Shown one piece after another: positions 36,181 through 45,689 of a stretch of DNA of 64,000 bases. Source of the stretch: CAYPLH01 sp964411505 (GTDB lineage Bacteria > Bacillota > Clostridia > CAYPLH01 > DUMO01); assembly GCA_964411505.1 (NCBI GenBank), contig CAYPLH010000010.1:27570-91569 (forward strand), in the 5' to 3' direction. The notes beneath the pieces were generated by a model. The model ran no database searches. It had not been told where the DNA came from and was given only the letters and a program-made list of their open reading frames with translations. The position numbers and the translations under genes are program-made. Numbering within the stretch: the stretch's first letter is position 1; every line of letters begins with the position of its first letter.

Positions 36181-36987
36181 TTATTTAATTGTGGTAATAT
36201 CCTTTTCAAACCATTTATTTGCGATTTGGGCTAATGTCCCATCTGCAGCCATTTCTTTCAATGTGTCTTCAACTTTTTTCATAAGCTCTTTATCAGCTTT
36301 TCTAAAGCCAACTCCGTACTCTTCAGACGAAAGAGCATCATCAATAACAAGCATGTCCTTATTACCTGTCATAATGTTATAGATTGCTACCACCTCATCC
36401 ATAAGTACAGCATCTATTCCACCTTTTTCGAGATCCATAAGTGCCATTAAATTTTCATCAAACTCTACCACTCCACCTAGTTTTGCTTTAAAATCTGCTG
36501 AAGCATTAAGGGCATCAGCAGCACTTGAGCCAGCCTGAAGTCCGACTTTCTTTCCTTCAAAGTCCGCCAGCTTAGTAAGGTTGGAACTAGTATTAACAAC
36601 TAATACCATGCGGTTATTCATATAAGGCTCAGTAAAAAGCACCTGCTCTTTTCGCTCTTCGCTTATAGAAAAGCCATTCCAGATACAGTCAATATTTCCT
36701 GTGTCAAGTTCCTGGTTTTTTGCTGTCCACTCTATTGACTGAAGCTTTAATTCCACACCAAGGCGCTTGCATACTTCTCTTGCAGCATCAACGTCAAATC
36801 CTACTACCTCACCTTTATCATCCTTAAAACCCATAGGCGGAAAACTGTCGTCAAGACCCATAACAAACACGCCTTTTGCCTTAACATTATCCCATGATTT
36901 ATCCCCGCCTGCAGTTTCATTGCATCCTGTTAATACCAAGGAAGCCACAATAATCATAATCAAAACCAATAATATGTACTTCTTCAT
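36181..36987 (-). CDS. Amino acid ABC transporter substrate-binding lipoprotein
   Basis: This 268-residue family 3 solute-binding lipoprotein has the signal ending SLVLTGC and the mature two-lobe fold with VFVMGLDDSFPPMGF, VVGFDVDAAREVCKRLG and GKKVGLQAGSSAADAL. The polar amino acid ligand cannot be told. I chose ATG 36987 because GAAAGAAG lies about 9 nt upstream, and ATG 36996 immediately abuts that site. It heads the complete transporter operon reaching 34535. Confidence 0.94.
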   Translation of the reverse strand: MKKYILLVLIMIIVASLVLTGCNETAGGDKSWDNVKAKGVFVMGLDDSFPPMGFKDDKGEVVGFDVDAAREVCKRLGVELKLQSIEWTAKNQELDTGNIDCIWNGFSISEERKEQVLFTEPYMNNRMVLVVNTSSNLTKLADFEGKKVGLQAGSSAADALNASADFKAKLGGVVEFDENLMALMDLEKGGIDAVLMDEVVAIYNIMTGNKDMLVIDDALSSEEYGVGFRKADKELMKKVEDTLKEMAADGTLAQIANKWFEKDITTIK

Positions 36988-37111
36988 TATAATCATCTTC
37001 TTTCTTTTTCATTATGTTTTTTCTGTAATACTATTGTACTTTAAAACTCTACTTTAGTAAAGTGTTTTTGAAAATTTTTTATTAATCCAATAATTTGCAA
37101 TTTGCGTGGCT

Positions 37112-39772
37112 CTAAACTCCTCTGAAAAAGTGTCCTTTGGTGAAACCTTGTGATTCAATTTCTTTAGCGAGAGCACTATAATGACCCACTGATGTCTTAC
37201 CATTTCGGAGAATATCTTTATACATGCTTGTAATCTGCTTTATTTCTTCGGGTGTTTCATCAAATACATTAATCCTGATACTATTGACCCCTGCTTCATA
37301 TATATCACTGATTATATCCGGAACATACAATATATTACTATTTAGAATGGTGCTCCTACAGTCTATCCTGTCACTGATTACAGGAAACTTCATTCCTTTT
37401 CGGTCTTTCAAATAATATGCACTCTTTTCACACATCCGGGCGCAAGAACTACTATTTAGGGTATCGCGTACTAACGTGCCAGTAGGACAGTATTCACTGA
37501 TCATAAGAGGCAGCCTACCGTAGACAATTATCTCCTTTTCAAATCCCGGAATGTTTTCAAAATCCTGTATTTGCCGCAATGTAAGCTCGCAAGACAAGGT
37601 TGTACCACTCAATCCTAATTCCCTTAACTGTTTCAAGGAAAATGAGTTATAGCAGTTTAATGTATAATCACCTACTATTTTAATACCAGGAATATCTTTA
37701 ACATATGAAAGCGAACCTAGATTTCCGATTAGAATTCCTTTAATTCCATCAGAGGCTATGTCTCCAATTCTGGCTCTTATCAGCTTGTCATAGTTTCCCC
37801 TAGTAATGGAAGGCAGCCAGACAAAAACATCAATGCTACTGTTAATGTAATCAATCACTACCTTTTTACTGCTTCCATTAATAAAGGCACTAAATGGTAT
37901 GTAAACCCGGTCAACATCAGCATCATAAAACTGTATTTCTCTCTGGTTGAATAGGTATAAAGATATCAGAATTCCTCTTTTGTCATTTTCTTTTACGCCT
38001 GAGTTCTCTTCTCGATAGGGATGCAGATTCTCCAAATAACAAGAAGTTTTTAATTTAGCACTGTCGGACTCAGATCTATTAAACCAATCTATTTCAAACT
38101 GCTGTTTTTCTGAGCCTGCAAATCGTTCAGAATAACGATTGCTTTTTATCTTCTCAATTTCACCAATTGCCTTTCGTCTTATATTATTTATTTCACTTAT
38201 GGGAAGAGATAAATCACCCTCTATAATTACTTCTATACTTTCAAATTCAAAAGGAGTTGATCCAGTTTTTTTCAATTGACCTATCAATAGCTCTTTTGTA
38301 AGCGCTCTTTTTATAGCAGGTTCAGATACAACCTCACCGGTGACAGTAATCGAATGTCCATCCTTATCCCACACCTCAAATTCAGCAGGGGCAGCTTTCT
38401 TGATAACTACTTTACCCTGCAATTGCGTTTTTTTATTAAAGCCACCTTCAAAGGTTTTGCCTGCCAACCTGTTTAGCTCTCTATCATAAGTCTTATATAC
38501 CTTATCACCTTTGAAAATTTTCCCTTTTAAAAAACCGATTTCAACGATTTCTCCGGATTTTGCCGAATCAACCTTTTTTCCATCACTTAAAATAAATGAA
38601 ATGATCGTTCCACAATTATTTGCTTCACCACTGCGTATCTCAATTCCATCTCCATTAGCTAATCTATCTTCAATTTTTAATGTTAATAACTCTCTTTTGG
38701 GATTAAAGGATATTACTTTTCCAAGATATATGCCTTGATTTTTAGGGCTTTCAAAAGCCATCATATCATTATATATACCATAGAAATACCCTTTTGAAAA
38801 TCCTCCCCGATTGAATATGCGTAATAAATCACGCTCATCTTCTTCATCTACAGCAAAAGCTTGGGACGCTATTCCTTTGCTTACCTTTGGGTGTGCACTA
38901 TTGCTTCCCTTTGAGTTTACACCATGCTTAACAGCCTCATTAAGTCTTTCACTTTCGAAAAGGGATAGAACTTTATCTAAATACTTGCGATAAATTCTCA
39001 CAACTGTAGCTACATATTCCGGGCTTTTCATTCTACCTTCAATTTTTAGAGATTTTACTCCTGAACGGACTATATCTTCTAAATTGTGAACGGTGCACAT
39101 ATCTTTAGGACTTAGAATGTATCGGGAGTTGTTGTTTAAAACAGTTTTATACTCATCATTAACAAGTGAATATGGCAAGCGGCACGGTTGAGCGCATTTC
39201 CCACGATTACCGCTTCTACCGCCAATAATGCTGCTCATAAGACATTGCCCGGAATAACACACACACATAGCACCATGGATAAAAACTTCAATTTCAGTTT
39301 TTGTATTTTGAGTTATGTGACATATTTCCTCCAAAGAAAGTTCTCTGGCTGTTATAACCCTGCTAAACCCAAGCTTTGATAGCATTTGTACCCCTTCAAG
39401 ATTGTAAATAGTCATTTGGGTACTTGCATGAAGTTCAAGATCCGGAAAACTTTTTCTAAGCAGCCGAGCAAAACCCAAATCCTGTACAATAACAGCGTCA
39501 ATCCCCATAAGATATGCTCCATTGATGAATTCAACGGCTTTTGGAAGCTCCCTGTCTGTGATAAGGGTATTCATTGTCAAATATACATTGACATCCCGGA
39601 TATGTGCATATTCGATAGCCTTTTTTAGATTATCCGAATCAAAATTTCCTGCAAACTGCCTAGCATTATGAAGCTTTCCGCCAAGATAAACTGCATCTGC
39701 TCCGTTTTCCACAGCTGCAACAAAGGCATTCCAATCACCGGCAGGTGCAAGAAGCTCTATTTTATGCTTCAT
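37112..39772 (-). CDS. U32 family peptidase-like protein (RlhA type)
   Basis: This 886-residue protein is a full-length U32 family member with the central DUF3656 region. E. coli RlhA, of this family, makes 5-hydroxycytidine in 23S rRNA, and others are described as collagenase-like proteases. The sequence shows IELLAPAGDWNAFVAAVENG, GADAVYLGG, the ELHASTQMTIYN strand, and the cysteines of CVCYSGQCLMSS and GKCAQPCR that fit an iron-sulfur site. A second half repeats TIM-barrel-like strands and ends CARMCEKS. ATG 39772 follows AAAGGAGA at 7 nt. Given the split in the family, RNA hydroxylation is more likely than proteolysis, but this is inference. Confidence 0.9.
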   Translation of the reverse strand: MKHKIELLAPAGDWNAFVAAVENGADAVYLGGKLHNARQFAGNFDSDNLKKAIEYAHIRDVNVYLTMNTLITDRELPKAVEFINGAYLMGIDAVIVQDLGFARLLRKSFPDLELHASTQMTIYNLEGVQMLSKLGFSRVITARELSLEEICHITQNTKTEIEVFIHGAMCVCYSGQCLMSSIIGGRSGNRGKCAQPCRLPYSLVNDEYKTVLNNNSRYILSPKDMCTVHNLEDIVRSGVKSLKIEGRMKSPEYVATVVRIYRKYLDKVLSLFESERLNEAVKHGVNSKGSNSAHPKVSKGIASQAFAVDEEDERDLLRIFNRGGFSKGYFYGIYNDMMAFESPKNQGIYLGKVISFNPKRELLTLKIEDRLANGDGIEIRSGEANNCGTIISFILSDGKKVDSAKSGEIVEIGFLKGKIFKGDKVYKTYDRELNRLAGKTFEGGFNKKTQLQGKVVIKKAAPAEFEVWDKDGHSITVTGEVVSEPAIKRALTKELLIGQLKKTGSTPFEFESIEVIIEGDLSLPISEINNIRRKAIGEIEKIKSNRYSERFAGSEKQQFEIDWFNRSESDSAKLKTSCYLENLHPYREENSGVKENDKRGILISLYLFNQREIQFYDADVDRVYIPFSAFINGSSKKVVIDYINSSIDVFVWLPSITRGNYDKLIRARIGDIASDGIKGILIGNLGSLSYVKDIPGIKIVGDYTLNCYNSFSLKQLRELGLSGTTLSCELTLRQIQDFENIPGFEKEIIVYGRLPLMISEYCPTGTLVRDTLNSSSCARMCEKSAYYLKDRKGMKFPVISDRIDCRSTILNSNILYVPDIISDIYEAGVNSIRINVFDETPEEIKQITSMYKDILRNGKTSVGHYSALAKEIESQGFTKGHFFRGV

Positions 39773-39893
39773 TAAAAAGTCTCCTTTAAAAGTCAAGTAT
39801 CACACTACTTAAATGCCTCCGCTATTATAACACTACACTGGTACTTTTGCCAAAAGTACTTCGGTAAAGTTCAAAGGAAGGTACATTATTTTA

Positions 39894-40005
39894 TGAACAT
39901 CATCTCTAATGCTGCAATACAGCATCAGCGAGCCTCGTATAAATAGCTGTATTAGAGATGATGTTTATTTAATAGAGGCAATGACCCTCGAATAGTAACT
40001 ACATA
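39894..40005. repeat. Family C repeat, palindromic copy
   Basis: AACATCATCTCTAAT near 39894 is inverted as ATTAGAGATGATGTT near 39951, giving a stem flanking a short spacer. The right half continues into CTCGAATAGTAACTA, shared with 62616-62681. There is no gene inside. Confidence 0.6.
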
Positions 40006-40037
40006 AAGAGCAACTGGTTTAACCAGTTGCTCTTTAT
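40003..40037. terminator. Long perfect palindrome, probable terminator
   Basis: ATAAAGAGCAACTGGTT (40003-40019) pairs perfectly with 40021-40037, a 17-bp arm hairpin. It stands after the stop codon of the 44-residue gene and before the U32 gene, both on the minus strand. Confidence 0.7.
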
Positions 40038-40067
40038 ATGTGAAACTATAAAAATCGAAATAACTCT

Positions 40068-40202
40068 TTACTTATTACGTTTATTATCCTTGTATTCCTT
40101 CATCATACGCCCTTCACCAGCATTTTCACCAATTTGGTCGTTATAAAAGTAAGGATCCTGACTACCCTTTTTTTTCTTAGAGTCACCTTTGTTTTTCTTC
40201 AA
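40068..40202 (-). CDS. Small lysine-rich protein, 44 residues
   Basis: A TTG start at 40202 has GGAGG 8 nt upstream and opens a 44-codon frame. The product is very basic and polar, with a KKNKGDSKKKKGS opening, then DPYFYNDQIGENAGEG and a lysine/asparagine tail. It has no membrane segment or cysteine. The good ribosome site and the terminator-like palindrome 31 bp after its stop support a real gene. It could be a spore-associated or nucleic-acid-binding peptide, but I do not recognise a family. Confidence 0.6.
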   Translation of the reverse strand: MKKNKGDSKKKKGSQDPYFYNDQIGENAGEGRMMKEYKDNKRNK

Positions 40203-40325
40203 TGCTCTTTCCTCCAATTTACAATTTTACTTAAAACAACAAAATCCTTTTTTACCTATCCTCTTAATGCAAAAGGTTTATATTATTTTCTAAGTTCAAT
40301 TTGAATAAATTGCTCATAATTATGG

Positions 40326-40425
40326 CTATCCAACCTTCCACAAAAAGTCTACTGCAAGCTGTGCATGCATAATTTGCAGTAGAAAGTCGCAAAGTGACTT
40401 TCCGGGAGGTAACAATATTATTGTT
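40326..40425. repeat. Palindromic MITE-like element, family A
   Basis: The same two-hairpin layout as 6238-6333: CTACTGCAA/TTGCAGTAG stem (40349-40382) around GTGCATGCAT, then GAAAGTCGC/GTGACTTTC (40382-40402), and an end AACAATATTATT. It is in the 316-bp gap between the small basic gene and the aldolase gene, where no other gene is visible. Confidence 0.75.
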
Positions 40426-40518
40426 TGCAAAATACTATAAAATATGATTGTACACAAAAAATCAAAAAAATTCACATATATTCTTACCAAAAAGGCTTGT
40501 CGTAAGCCTATGACCATG

Positions 40519-41568
40519 CTACCCTTGCGAAACCTTTTTTCTATAACTTTCCCCTTCCCAATTTCTTATAAATTTTATTGAACTTTCGTTCATCGGTTTC
40601 ACACTTAAATTGTTAGTACATATACCATTTATAACGTATAAATAAGCAGTCAATGTTTCCTCTATGGTAAGAGCCTCATTAAAGCCAGTAGAATATATTA
40701 ATTCATTATTCTTGGAGTCAATATATAATTTAGCGTTTTTATCTCCAAAAGAAATGCTGTCGTTCAAATAAACCAGTTGATCTGGATAAAGTGCATACTG
40801 TTCAAAAAAGTCCTTATCAATTTTGTTTGCCTTAATAAATTCCTGTACAAATAAGGTCTCGCTTCTAAACTTGTTATCACCAATCTCTTCCAGAACTATT
40901 TCGGGATACTGCTCTTTTATATTAAGATGATCTTTTATGTATAAATTCGCTTTATTATGAAGTTCAACAGCACACTCTGCCTTATTGGCACTCACAATAA
41001 GTCCATGATTTTCCATTAATATTACCGATGGAAATCTTCCAGTTGTTTTTTTATACTCTGTGATTTTATTTTTTATACTCATTGTTGAATAAAAACCTGG
41101 ATTAACTTCAGGAATCCATATATAGTCAAAATCATTAGGTTTAAAAATTTTATCTGCAAGTTCTTTGCCTTCTTTACTACAACAGACAATATTTGCATAA
41201 ACCGAGTGACTATGAATTACATACTTTTTGAGAAATGAGTGAAATCCTACTTCAACCGAAGGTCTTAATTTTTTCACACCTTCTAATTCAACTGTATTGG
41301 CTTTTACAAACTCTCCAATCTCTTTTTCATAATCTTTGTCGAGCTTTAGGTCTACACTATTGTAGTAATCTAATAATTTATTATATCGCACTACTACATA
41401 ACCTTCCCTAGAAGTTACCTGATTAATTTTAAATCCTGAAGCTTTTATTGCCATCAATTCATCATTAAGCTTAGCAGATGTATTACCTCCACCTCCCTGC
41501 ACCAGATCCGGTGAGTTACCAGTGTGTTTTGAAATATATTCAAGCCCAGTTAGTTCTTTTTCAAACAT
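40519..41568 (-). CDS. Class II aldolase/adducin family protein
   Basis: This 349-residue zinc-dependent aldolase-family protein cleaves or epimerises sugar phosphates. The phosphate-binding VQGGGGNTSAK, zinc ligands in VIHSHSVYANI and the third His in MENHGLIVSA are all visible. It is longer than RhaD/FucA (about 215-275) and resembles the aldolase half of the bifunctional RhaE-type aldolase/dehydrogenases, with an extra C-terminal domain of about 120 residues. Deoxyketose-1-phosphate cleavage to dihydroxyacetone phosphate and lactaldehyde is an inference from the rhamnose genes nearby. The start follows AGGTG at 8 nt. It is 197 bp after the GH140-like gene. Confidence 0.85.
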   Translation of the reverse strand: MFEKELTGLEYISKHTGNSPDLVQGGGGNTSAKLNDELMAIKASGFKINQVTSREGYVVVRYNKLLDYYNSVDLKLDKDYEKEIGEFVKANTVELEGVKKLRPSVEVGFHSFLKKYVIHSHSVYANIVCCSKEGKELADKIFKPNDFDYIWIPEVNPGFYSTMSIKNKITEYKKTTGRFPSVILMENHGLIVSANKAECAVELHNKANLYIKDHLNIKEQYPEIVLEEIGDNKFRSETLFVQEFIKANKIDKDFFEQYALYPDQLVYLNDSISFGDKNAKLYIDSKNNELIYSTGFNEALTIEETLTAYLYVINGICTNNLSVKPMNESSIKFIRNWEGESYRKKVSQG

Positions 41569-41765
41569 TTATTTTTCACCTCAATTTATTATTTTTATAT
41601 CCTTTTATTCTCGCTGCATTAAAAAATATGAATAAACCTGATAAGAATCACTTTTGAAGCATTGCCTAAAGTTCCTTTTTAGGTACATTTCATGTATTGC
41701 ATTAATGGATTTTTCGCTCTAGTGTTAGTAAGGAATTAAAAGCAATAGGCTTTATATTCGTTTTT

Positions 41766-43064
41766 TCATAACAAATCAACATCATCCAGAATCAACACCC
41801 AGTCATTGTTCCTGCCGCTTGTTGGCGGAACAAATTCCTTTACGCCTGAGTTTATAAACTGCCCTATAGTTGTATGCGCTCCTGTTCTTGGATTAAACCA
41901 AGTACCTCTTACCTTTTCACCGGAAATTCTGCCCATATTTACCTTGATTTTCAAACCACAAGGGCTATATATAAAGGCATAACCAGCACCACGTGTCGCT
42001 GTTTGATAATTGGCTTCAGGGTGGTTTTCTGCAATAAGATCTTGGTCAGGCACTCTCTCAATAAATGGTCTTGACTCTGTGAGTTTGCGCAAATACTGCA
42101 TCTGGGTCGCTCCTGGACGGCTTAATGCATCTTCCCACCGCATAATAAAATACTCTGTAGGCTCAGTGCACATTGACCAAACTGAATGATGCCCATAGGT
42201 ATGTCCGAATGCTCCCGAAAAAACAGACCAGTAGGCTGCCTGACGGACATCAAAATCATCAAAGTAGCCGTTTTCAGGTTTAAATTTTATCGGATGATCC
42301 TCATATCTTGGTTCACCATCTAAAGTTGGTTTTATTGGTAGTTTTTCATAATCTTCTTTTATAAACTTATAATTATCTAGATTAGTCCTTCCATGACCAC
42401 TTTGAATCATATTAAAATCCAGCCAATCCTCTTCATGCACATGTAAAGAAGAAGACTTGTACCCATTAGGATGAAATGTCATCAAATGTGTGTCGTTATC
42501 TACTTCTTTAATTCCCCTTGCCATTTCGTTTACAACATCAAAATGGCGCCTTGTCGCAAGCACCCGGTCTCCTCCCATGACCCAAATAATATTATTATGA
42601 TTTTTAAACCGGGTTCCAATCCATTTTCCATAAGAATAAGAGTTCTCCTTGTTAAAAATCTCAGGACCCTTCCCCCACAATTTGTTTATTTTGTCTCCCC
42701 AAGTTGGTAACAAAGCTATGTACAATCCTAGCTCATAGGCTTTTTCGATTATATAATCAACATGATCCCAATAGCTATAATCTCCTGATATATCAGGCAT
42801 AGTGGGGTCATATTCTCCACAGTCATTTTTAAGCAGGGGGACTCTGCCATATGCATTACAAGAGCTTAGTCCATCAAATTCTGCAAGTGCTACTGCCTGT
42901 ATTACATTGAACTTCTTTTCCGACCTGTCACCAAGATAAAGCTCTGCTTCCTCTTTGTTAAGCTTATGAAACAATTCCCAAGCTGTATCGCCAAGCCAAA
43001 AGAATGGTTTCCCATCCTCACACACAAGAAACCGCTTATTGTCACTTATCTTCAACCTTTGCAC
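41766..43064 (-). CDS. GH140-like glycoside hydrolase (DUF4038, putative apiosidase)
   Basis: This 432-residue TIM-barrel glycosidase has the DUF4038 core followed by a beta-sandwich collagen-binding-like C-terminal domain. GH140 enzymes are apiosidases acting on rhamnogalacturonan II. FFWLGDTAWELFHKLN opens the domain, and the probable catalytic acids are the Asp in IIWVMGGD and the Glu in PTLDGEPRYED. There is no signal peptide, so it acts inside the cell on imported oligosaccharides. The start is GTG at 43064 with GGAGG 13 nt upstream, a wide spacing. It lies between the AraC regulator and the aldolase, all on the minus strand. Confidence 0.85.
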   Translation of the reverse strand: MQRLKISDNKRFLVCEDGKPFFWLGDTAWELFHKLNKEEAELYLGDRSEKKFNVIQAVALAEFDGLSSCNAYGRVPLLKNDCGEYDPTMPDISGDYSYWDHVDYIIEKAYELGLYIALLPTWGDKINKLWGKGPEIFNKENSYSYGKWIGTRFKNHNNIIWVMGGDRVLATRRHFDVVNEMARGIKEVDNDTHLMTFHPNGYKSSSLHVHEEDWLDFNMIQSGHGRTNLDNYKFIKEDYEKLPIKPTLDGEPRYEDHPIKFKPENGYFDDFDVRQAAYWSVFSGAFGHTYGHHSVWSMCTEPTEYFIMRWEDALSRPGATQMQYLRKLTESRPFIERVPDQDLIAENHPEANYQTATRGAGYAFIYSPCGLKIKVNMGRISGEKVRGTWFNPRTGAHTTIGQFINSGVKEFVPPTSGRNNDWVLILDDVDLL

Positions 43065-43274
43065 TTTTTTTTATAATCCTCCAACTTTATAATAAAATAA
43101 TTTCTTCGATAATACCTGTTATTATTTTACACCTAGAAAATAATAGCGTCAACACTAATTCCGGCTCACTGTTAAGAGATATGAGGTGTCATTGTTACTT
43201 CTCAGAGGCACATTGTTTTATAAATAACATCTCTGCTACTGCTAGTTATATCGAACCACAGAACAGCTAATATA

Positions 43275-44165
43275 TCACTTAAATAATGAATTCTGTTCCC
43301 TATACTCCAGAGGTGTCATACCTGTCAGCTTTCGAAACATCGTAAAAAAGTAGGAATAATTTTCAAACCCACACTCAAGTGCAATCTTCTTAACTGTCCT
43401 ATCTGTTTCAAGAAGTAGCTTTTTAGAGGTGTCTATCTTACATTTGTTCATGTACGCTATTGGAGAGTCGCCCACAATATCCTTGAATATTTTACACAGG
43501 AAATTGGGGCTAAGCTCAGAAATGCTCCCAAGTTCTATTAGACTTATCTGTCTTTGGATATTATCGTCAATATATTTTTTGGCAGTCATTACTTTTGGAT
43601 AATTAATTCTGACAGACCGACGAGTGTTAATAGATTTATTCCTGGAATATTCGTTGTACGCAAGTAATAGTATTTGTTGCAGATATGTTTTCATAACAAA
43701 CTGCTCTTTTCTTGCAGACTTAACAAAAGAATTATAAATACCTTGAAATAGCTCTTCATATTTTTCAATCCGAGATGCGTCAAAAAAGTCCGGAAAATTA
43801 AAACCAAAATATTCGATTTCTTCCATTGATGGTTGCATGTACTTGCCTGCGCTTTCCTTTGTGTACTCCACCTCCCCCGGTAGTAAGTTTTCGTCAAACT
43901 TCATATCAAAAACCACCCGATAGCAATGGTAAGGTGACACACCACGAACTACCATGCCAGGTCTACGAAAAAAAATACGACCTCTATTAGCAGGTACACT
44001 TGTGCCCTCGGTATCAATAAAACCTTCTCCCCTGAGAATCAATTCAATTTCATACCATCTGACAACCCTTCGCCCATAGTCTGTACCAGGTTTTGGGCAG
44101 TTCTTATCGTTTATATACCCGCACAGCATTACATAGGGGTTAACTTTATTAGTATCATTATGCAT
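43275..44165 (-). CDS. AraC family transcriptional regulator
   Basis: This 296-residue regulator has a cupin-like N-terminal sensor (EIELILRGEGFI, residues about 35-120) and a C-terminal double helix-turn-helix (about 195-296) ending in GFENYSYFFTMFRKLTGMTPLEYR. It would activate the glycosidase and aldolase genes downstream in response to a sugar. ATG 44165 follows GGAG at 7 nt, and the longer frame from 44207 lacks a site. It is divergent from the UroD-family gene, with a 438-bp spacer filled by family A repeats. Confidence 0.93.
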   Translation of the reverse strand: MHNDTNKVNPYVMLCGYINDKNCPKPGTDYGRRVVRWYEIELILRGEGFIDTEGTSVPANRGRIFFRRPGMVVRGVSPYHCYRVVFDMKFDENLLPGEVEYTKESAGKYMQPSMEEIEYFGFNFPDFFDASRIEKYEELFQGIYNSFVKSARKEQFVMKTYLQQILLLAYNEYSRNKSINTRRSVRINYPKVMTAKKYIDDNIQRQISLIELGSISELSPNFLCKIFKDIVGDSPIAYMNKCKIDTSKKLLLETDRTVKKIALECGFENYSYFFTMFRKLTGMTPLEYREQNSLFK

Positions 44166-44270
44166 AAAATATCTCCAAATGTGTTTTTTATAGAACCCGC
44201 TTAACACCTTAATCTTACTATAAGAAATTTTACCAATCTTTTCATTATGAATAAATATACCATTTACATA

Positions 44271-44370
44271 TTATGATTGCTCCCCAGTAAGTCACAAAGC
44301 GACTTTTTTCTTAAAGGCTTGCCTGCAGAAAATTGCAGCTTCGATGCAATCTGGTGCAATCAGTATAATT
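44271..44370. repeat. Palindromic MITE-like element, family A
   Basis: This 100-bp copy begins TATGATTGCTCCCCAGTAAG and carries GTCACAAAGCGAC and AATTGCAGCTTCGATGCAAT. It aligns with about 80% identity along nearly its whole length to the reverse complement of 28463-28571. It occupies the AraC/UroD divergent spacer. Confidence 0.8.
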
Positions 44371-44412
44371 AACAAACTTTCTAAAATCTGATGGTGCTCA
44401 AAAACATTTAAA

Positions 44413-44450
44413 TCTCTCCAGTAAGTCACAAAGTGAATTTCCGGGATAAA
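44413..44450. repeat. Family A repeat, fragment
   Basis: CTCTCCAGTAAGTCACAAAG followed by TGAATTTCCGGG repeats the family A end plus hairpin, adjacent to the full copy at 44271-44370. The hairpin is damaged (GAATTT in place of GACTTT). Confidence 0.55.
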
Positions 44451-44603
44451 GTCATTTTATCACTTTTGAGTAATATTGTGAAGTAATAAATATTTTCCTT
44501 AATTTAACTCATACACAGATTATGTTATTATGAATTAAGTACTCAAATATGTTACGAGGCTAAAGATTACTACCACATGCTATTATTGAAAGGGGAAACA
44601 AAC

Positions 44604-45689
44604 ATGAAGGCAATGACAGGGTATGAAAGAATGAGTAATATTCTAAAGCGCAAACCTGTAGATAGAATAGGATTATATGAACATTTTTGGGGAGATACAA
44701 GAAAATACTGGCAAGGTCAGGGGCACATAAAACCCAATGAAGACCTTGCAGATCATTTTAATTTTGATATGACAAAATGTGGTTGTATAAACATGATGGC
44801 AGACATTGATTTTGTACCTGAGGTATTGGAGGAAACTGAAGAAACAATAGTCAGAAGGGATGGGAATGGAGCTGTACTTAGAAAACACAAATTACATAAC
44901 ACTACACCTGAGCACATAGATTTCCTAGTAAAAAGTAGAAAAGAGTGGGAAGAATATATTAAACCAAAACTCAAACCCGAAACCCGCCGGATTGATTATG
45001 AAAAATACCGTGAGATGAAAAAGCATGCTAAAGATAAAAACATTTTCTTTGCCTGGGCAGGAACAAATGTATTCGAGCTCATGCACCCTGTATGCGGTCA
45101 TGAATATATGCTTATGGGTATGGCATTAGATCCGGATTGGATTATAGACATGGTATCAACTTACAGTAATCTGCTTGTTGAGCTACAGGAGATACTGTTT
45201 TCACAAGAGGGGTATCCTGACGGAATATGGTACTATGAAGATATGGGATTTAAGAATAAACCTTTCTTCTCCCCTGCAATGTATAAGGAAATTATTCAGC
45301 CGGGGCATAAGCTTACGATTGACTTTGCCCACAGCCATAATCTTCCTGTCATAATGCATTCATGCGGGATGGTCGAGTCTCTTCTGCCGGGAATGTTAGA
45401 AGCCGGCATTGACTGCCTGCAGGTAATTGAAGTTAAGGCAGGAATGGATTTATTGAAGCTATACAGGCAATACGGCGATGTTTTATCATTTATGGGCGGT
45501 ATTGATGTAAGGGTTCTTTACACAAATAACAAAGAACTGATAGACAAGGAACTTGAAGCAAAAATTCCCATAGTTATGAAAAATTATGGTTATGCACTGC
45601 ATAGTGACCACTCTATACCAAATACCGTTGAATACGAAACCTACAGGTATTTTGTTGACAGAGGATTGGAGCTCGGGACGTATAGATGA
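44604..45689 (+). CDS. Uroporphyrinogen decarboxylase family protein (MtaA/CmuA-like)
   Basis: This 361-residue protein has the UroD/methylcobamide:CoM methyltransferase TIM-barrel fold. The N-terminus MTGYERMSNILKRKPVDRI is typical, and the zinc-binding segment reads IMHSCGMVESLLPGM (about residue 260). Members beside sugar-degradation genes are uncharacterised and are not heme enzymes; methyl or carboxyl transfer is possible. ATG 44604 follows AAAGGGGA at 7 nt. It is divergent from the AraC gene and is followed by a strong terminator at 45851-45901. No corrinoid protein gene is adjacent. Confidence 0.85.
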   Translation: MKAMTGYERMSNILKRKPVDRIGLYEHFWGDTRKYWQGQGHIKPNEDLADHFNFDMTKCGCINMMADIDFVPEVLEETEETIVRRDGNGAVLRKHKLHNTTPEHIDFLVKSRKEWEEYIKPKLKPETRRIDYEKYREMKKHAKDKNIFFAWAGTNVFELMHPVCGHEYMLMGMALDPDWIIDMVSTYSNLLVELQEILFSQEGYPDGIWYYEDMGFKNKPFFSPAMYKEIIQPGHKLTIDFAHSHNLPVIMHSCGMVESLLPGMLEAGIDCLQVIEVKAGMDLLKLYRQYGDVLSFMGGIDVRVLYTNNKELIDKELEAKIPIVMKNYGYALHSDHSIPNTVEYETYRYFVDRGLELGTYR

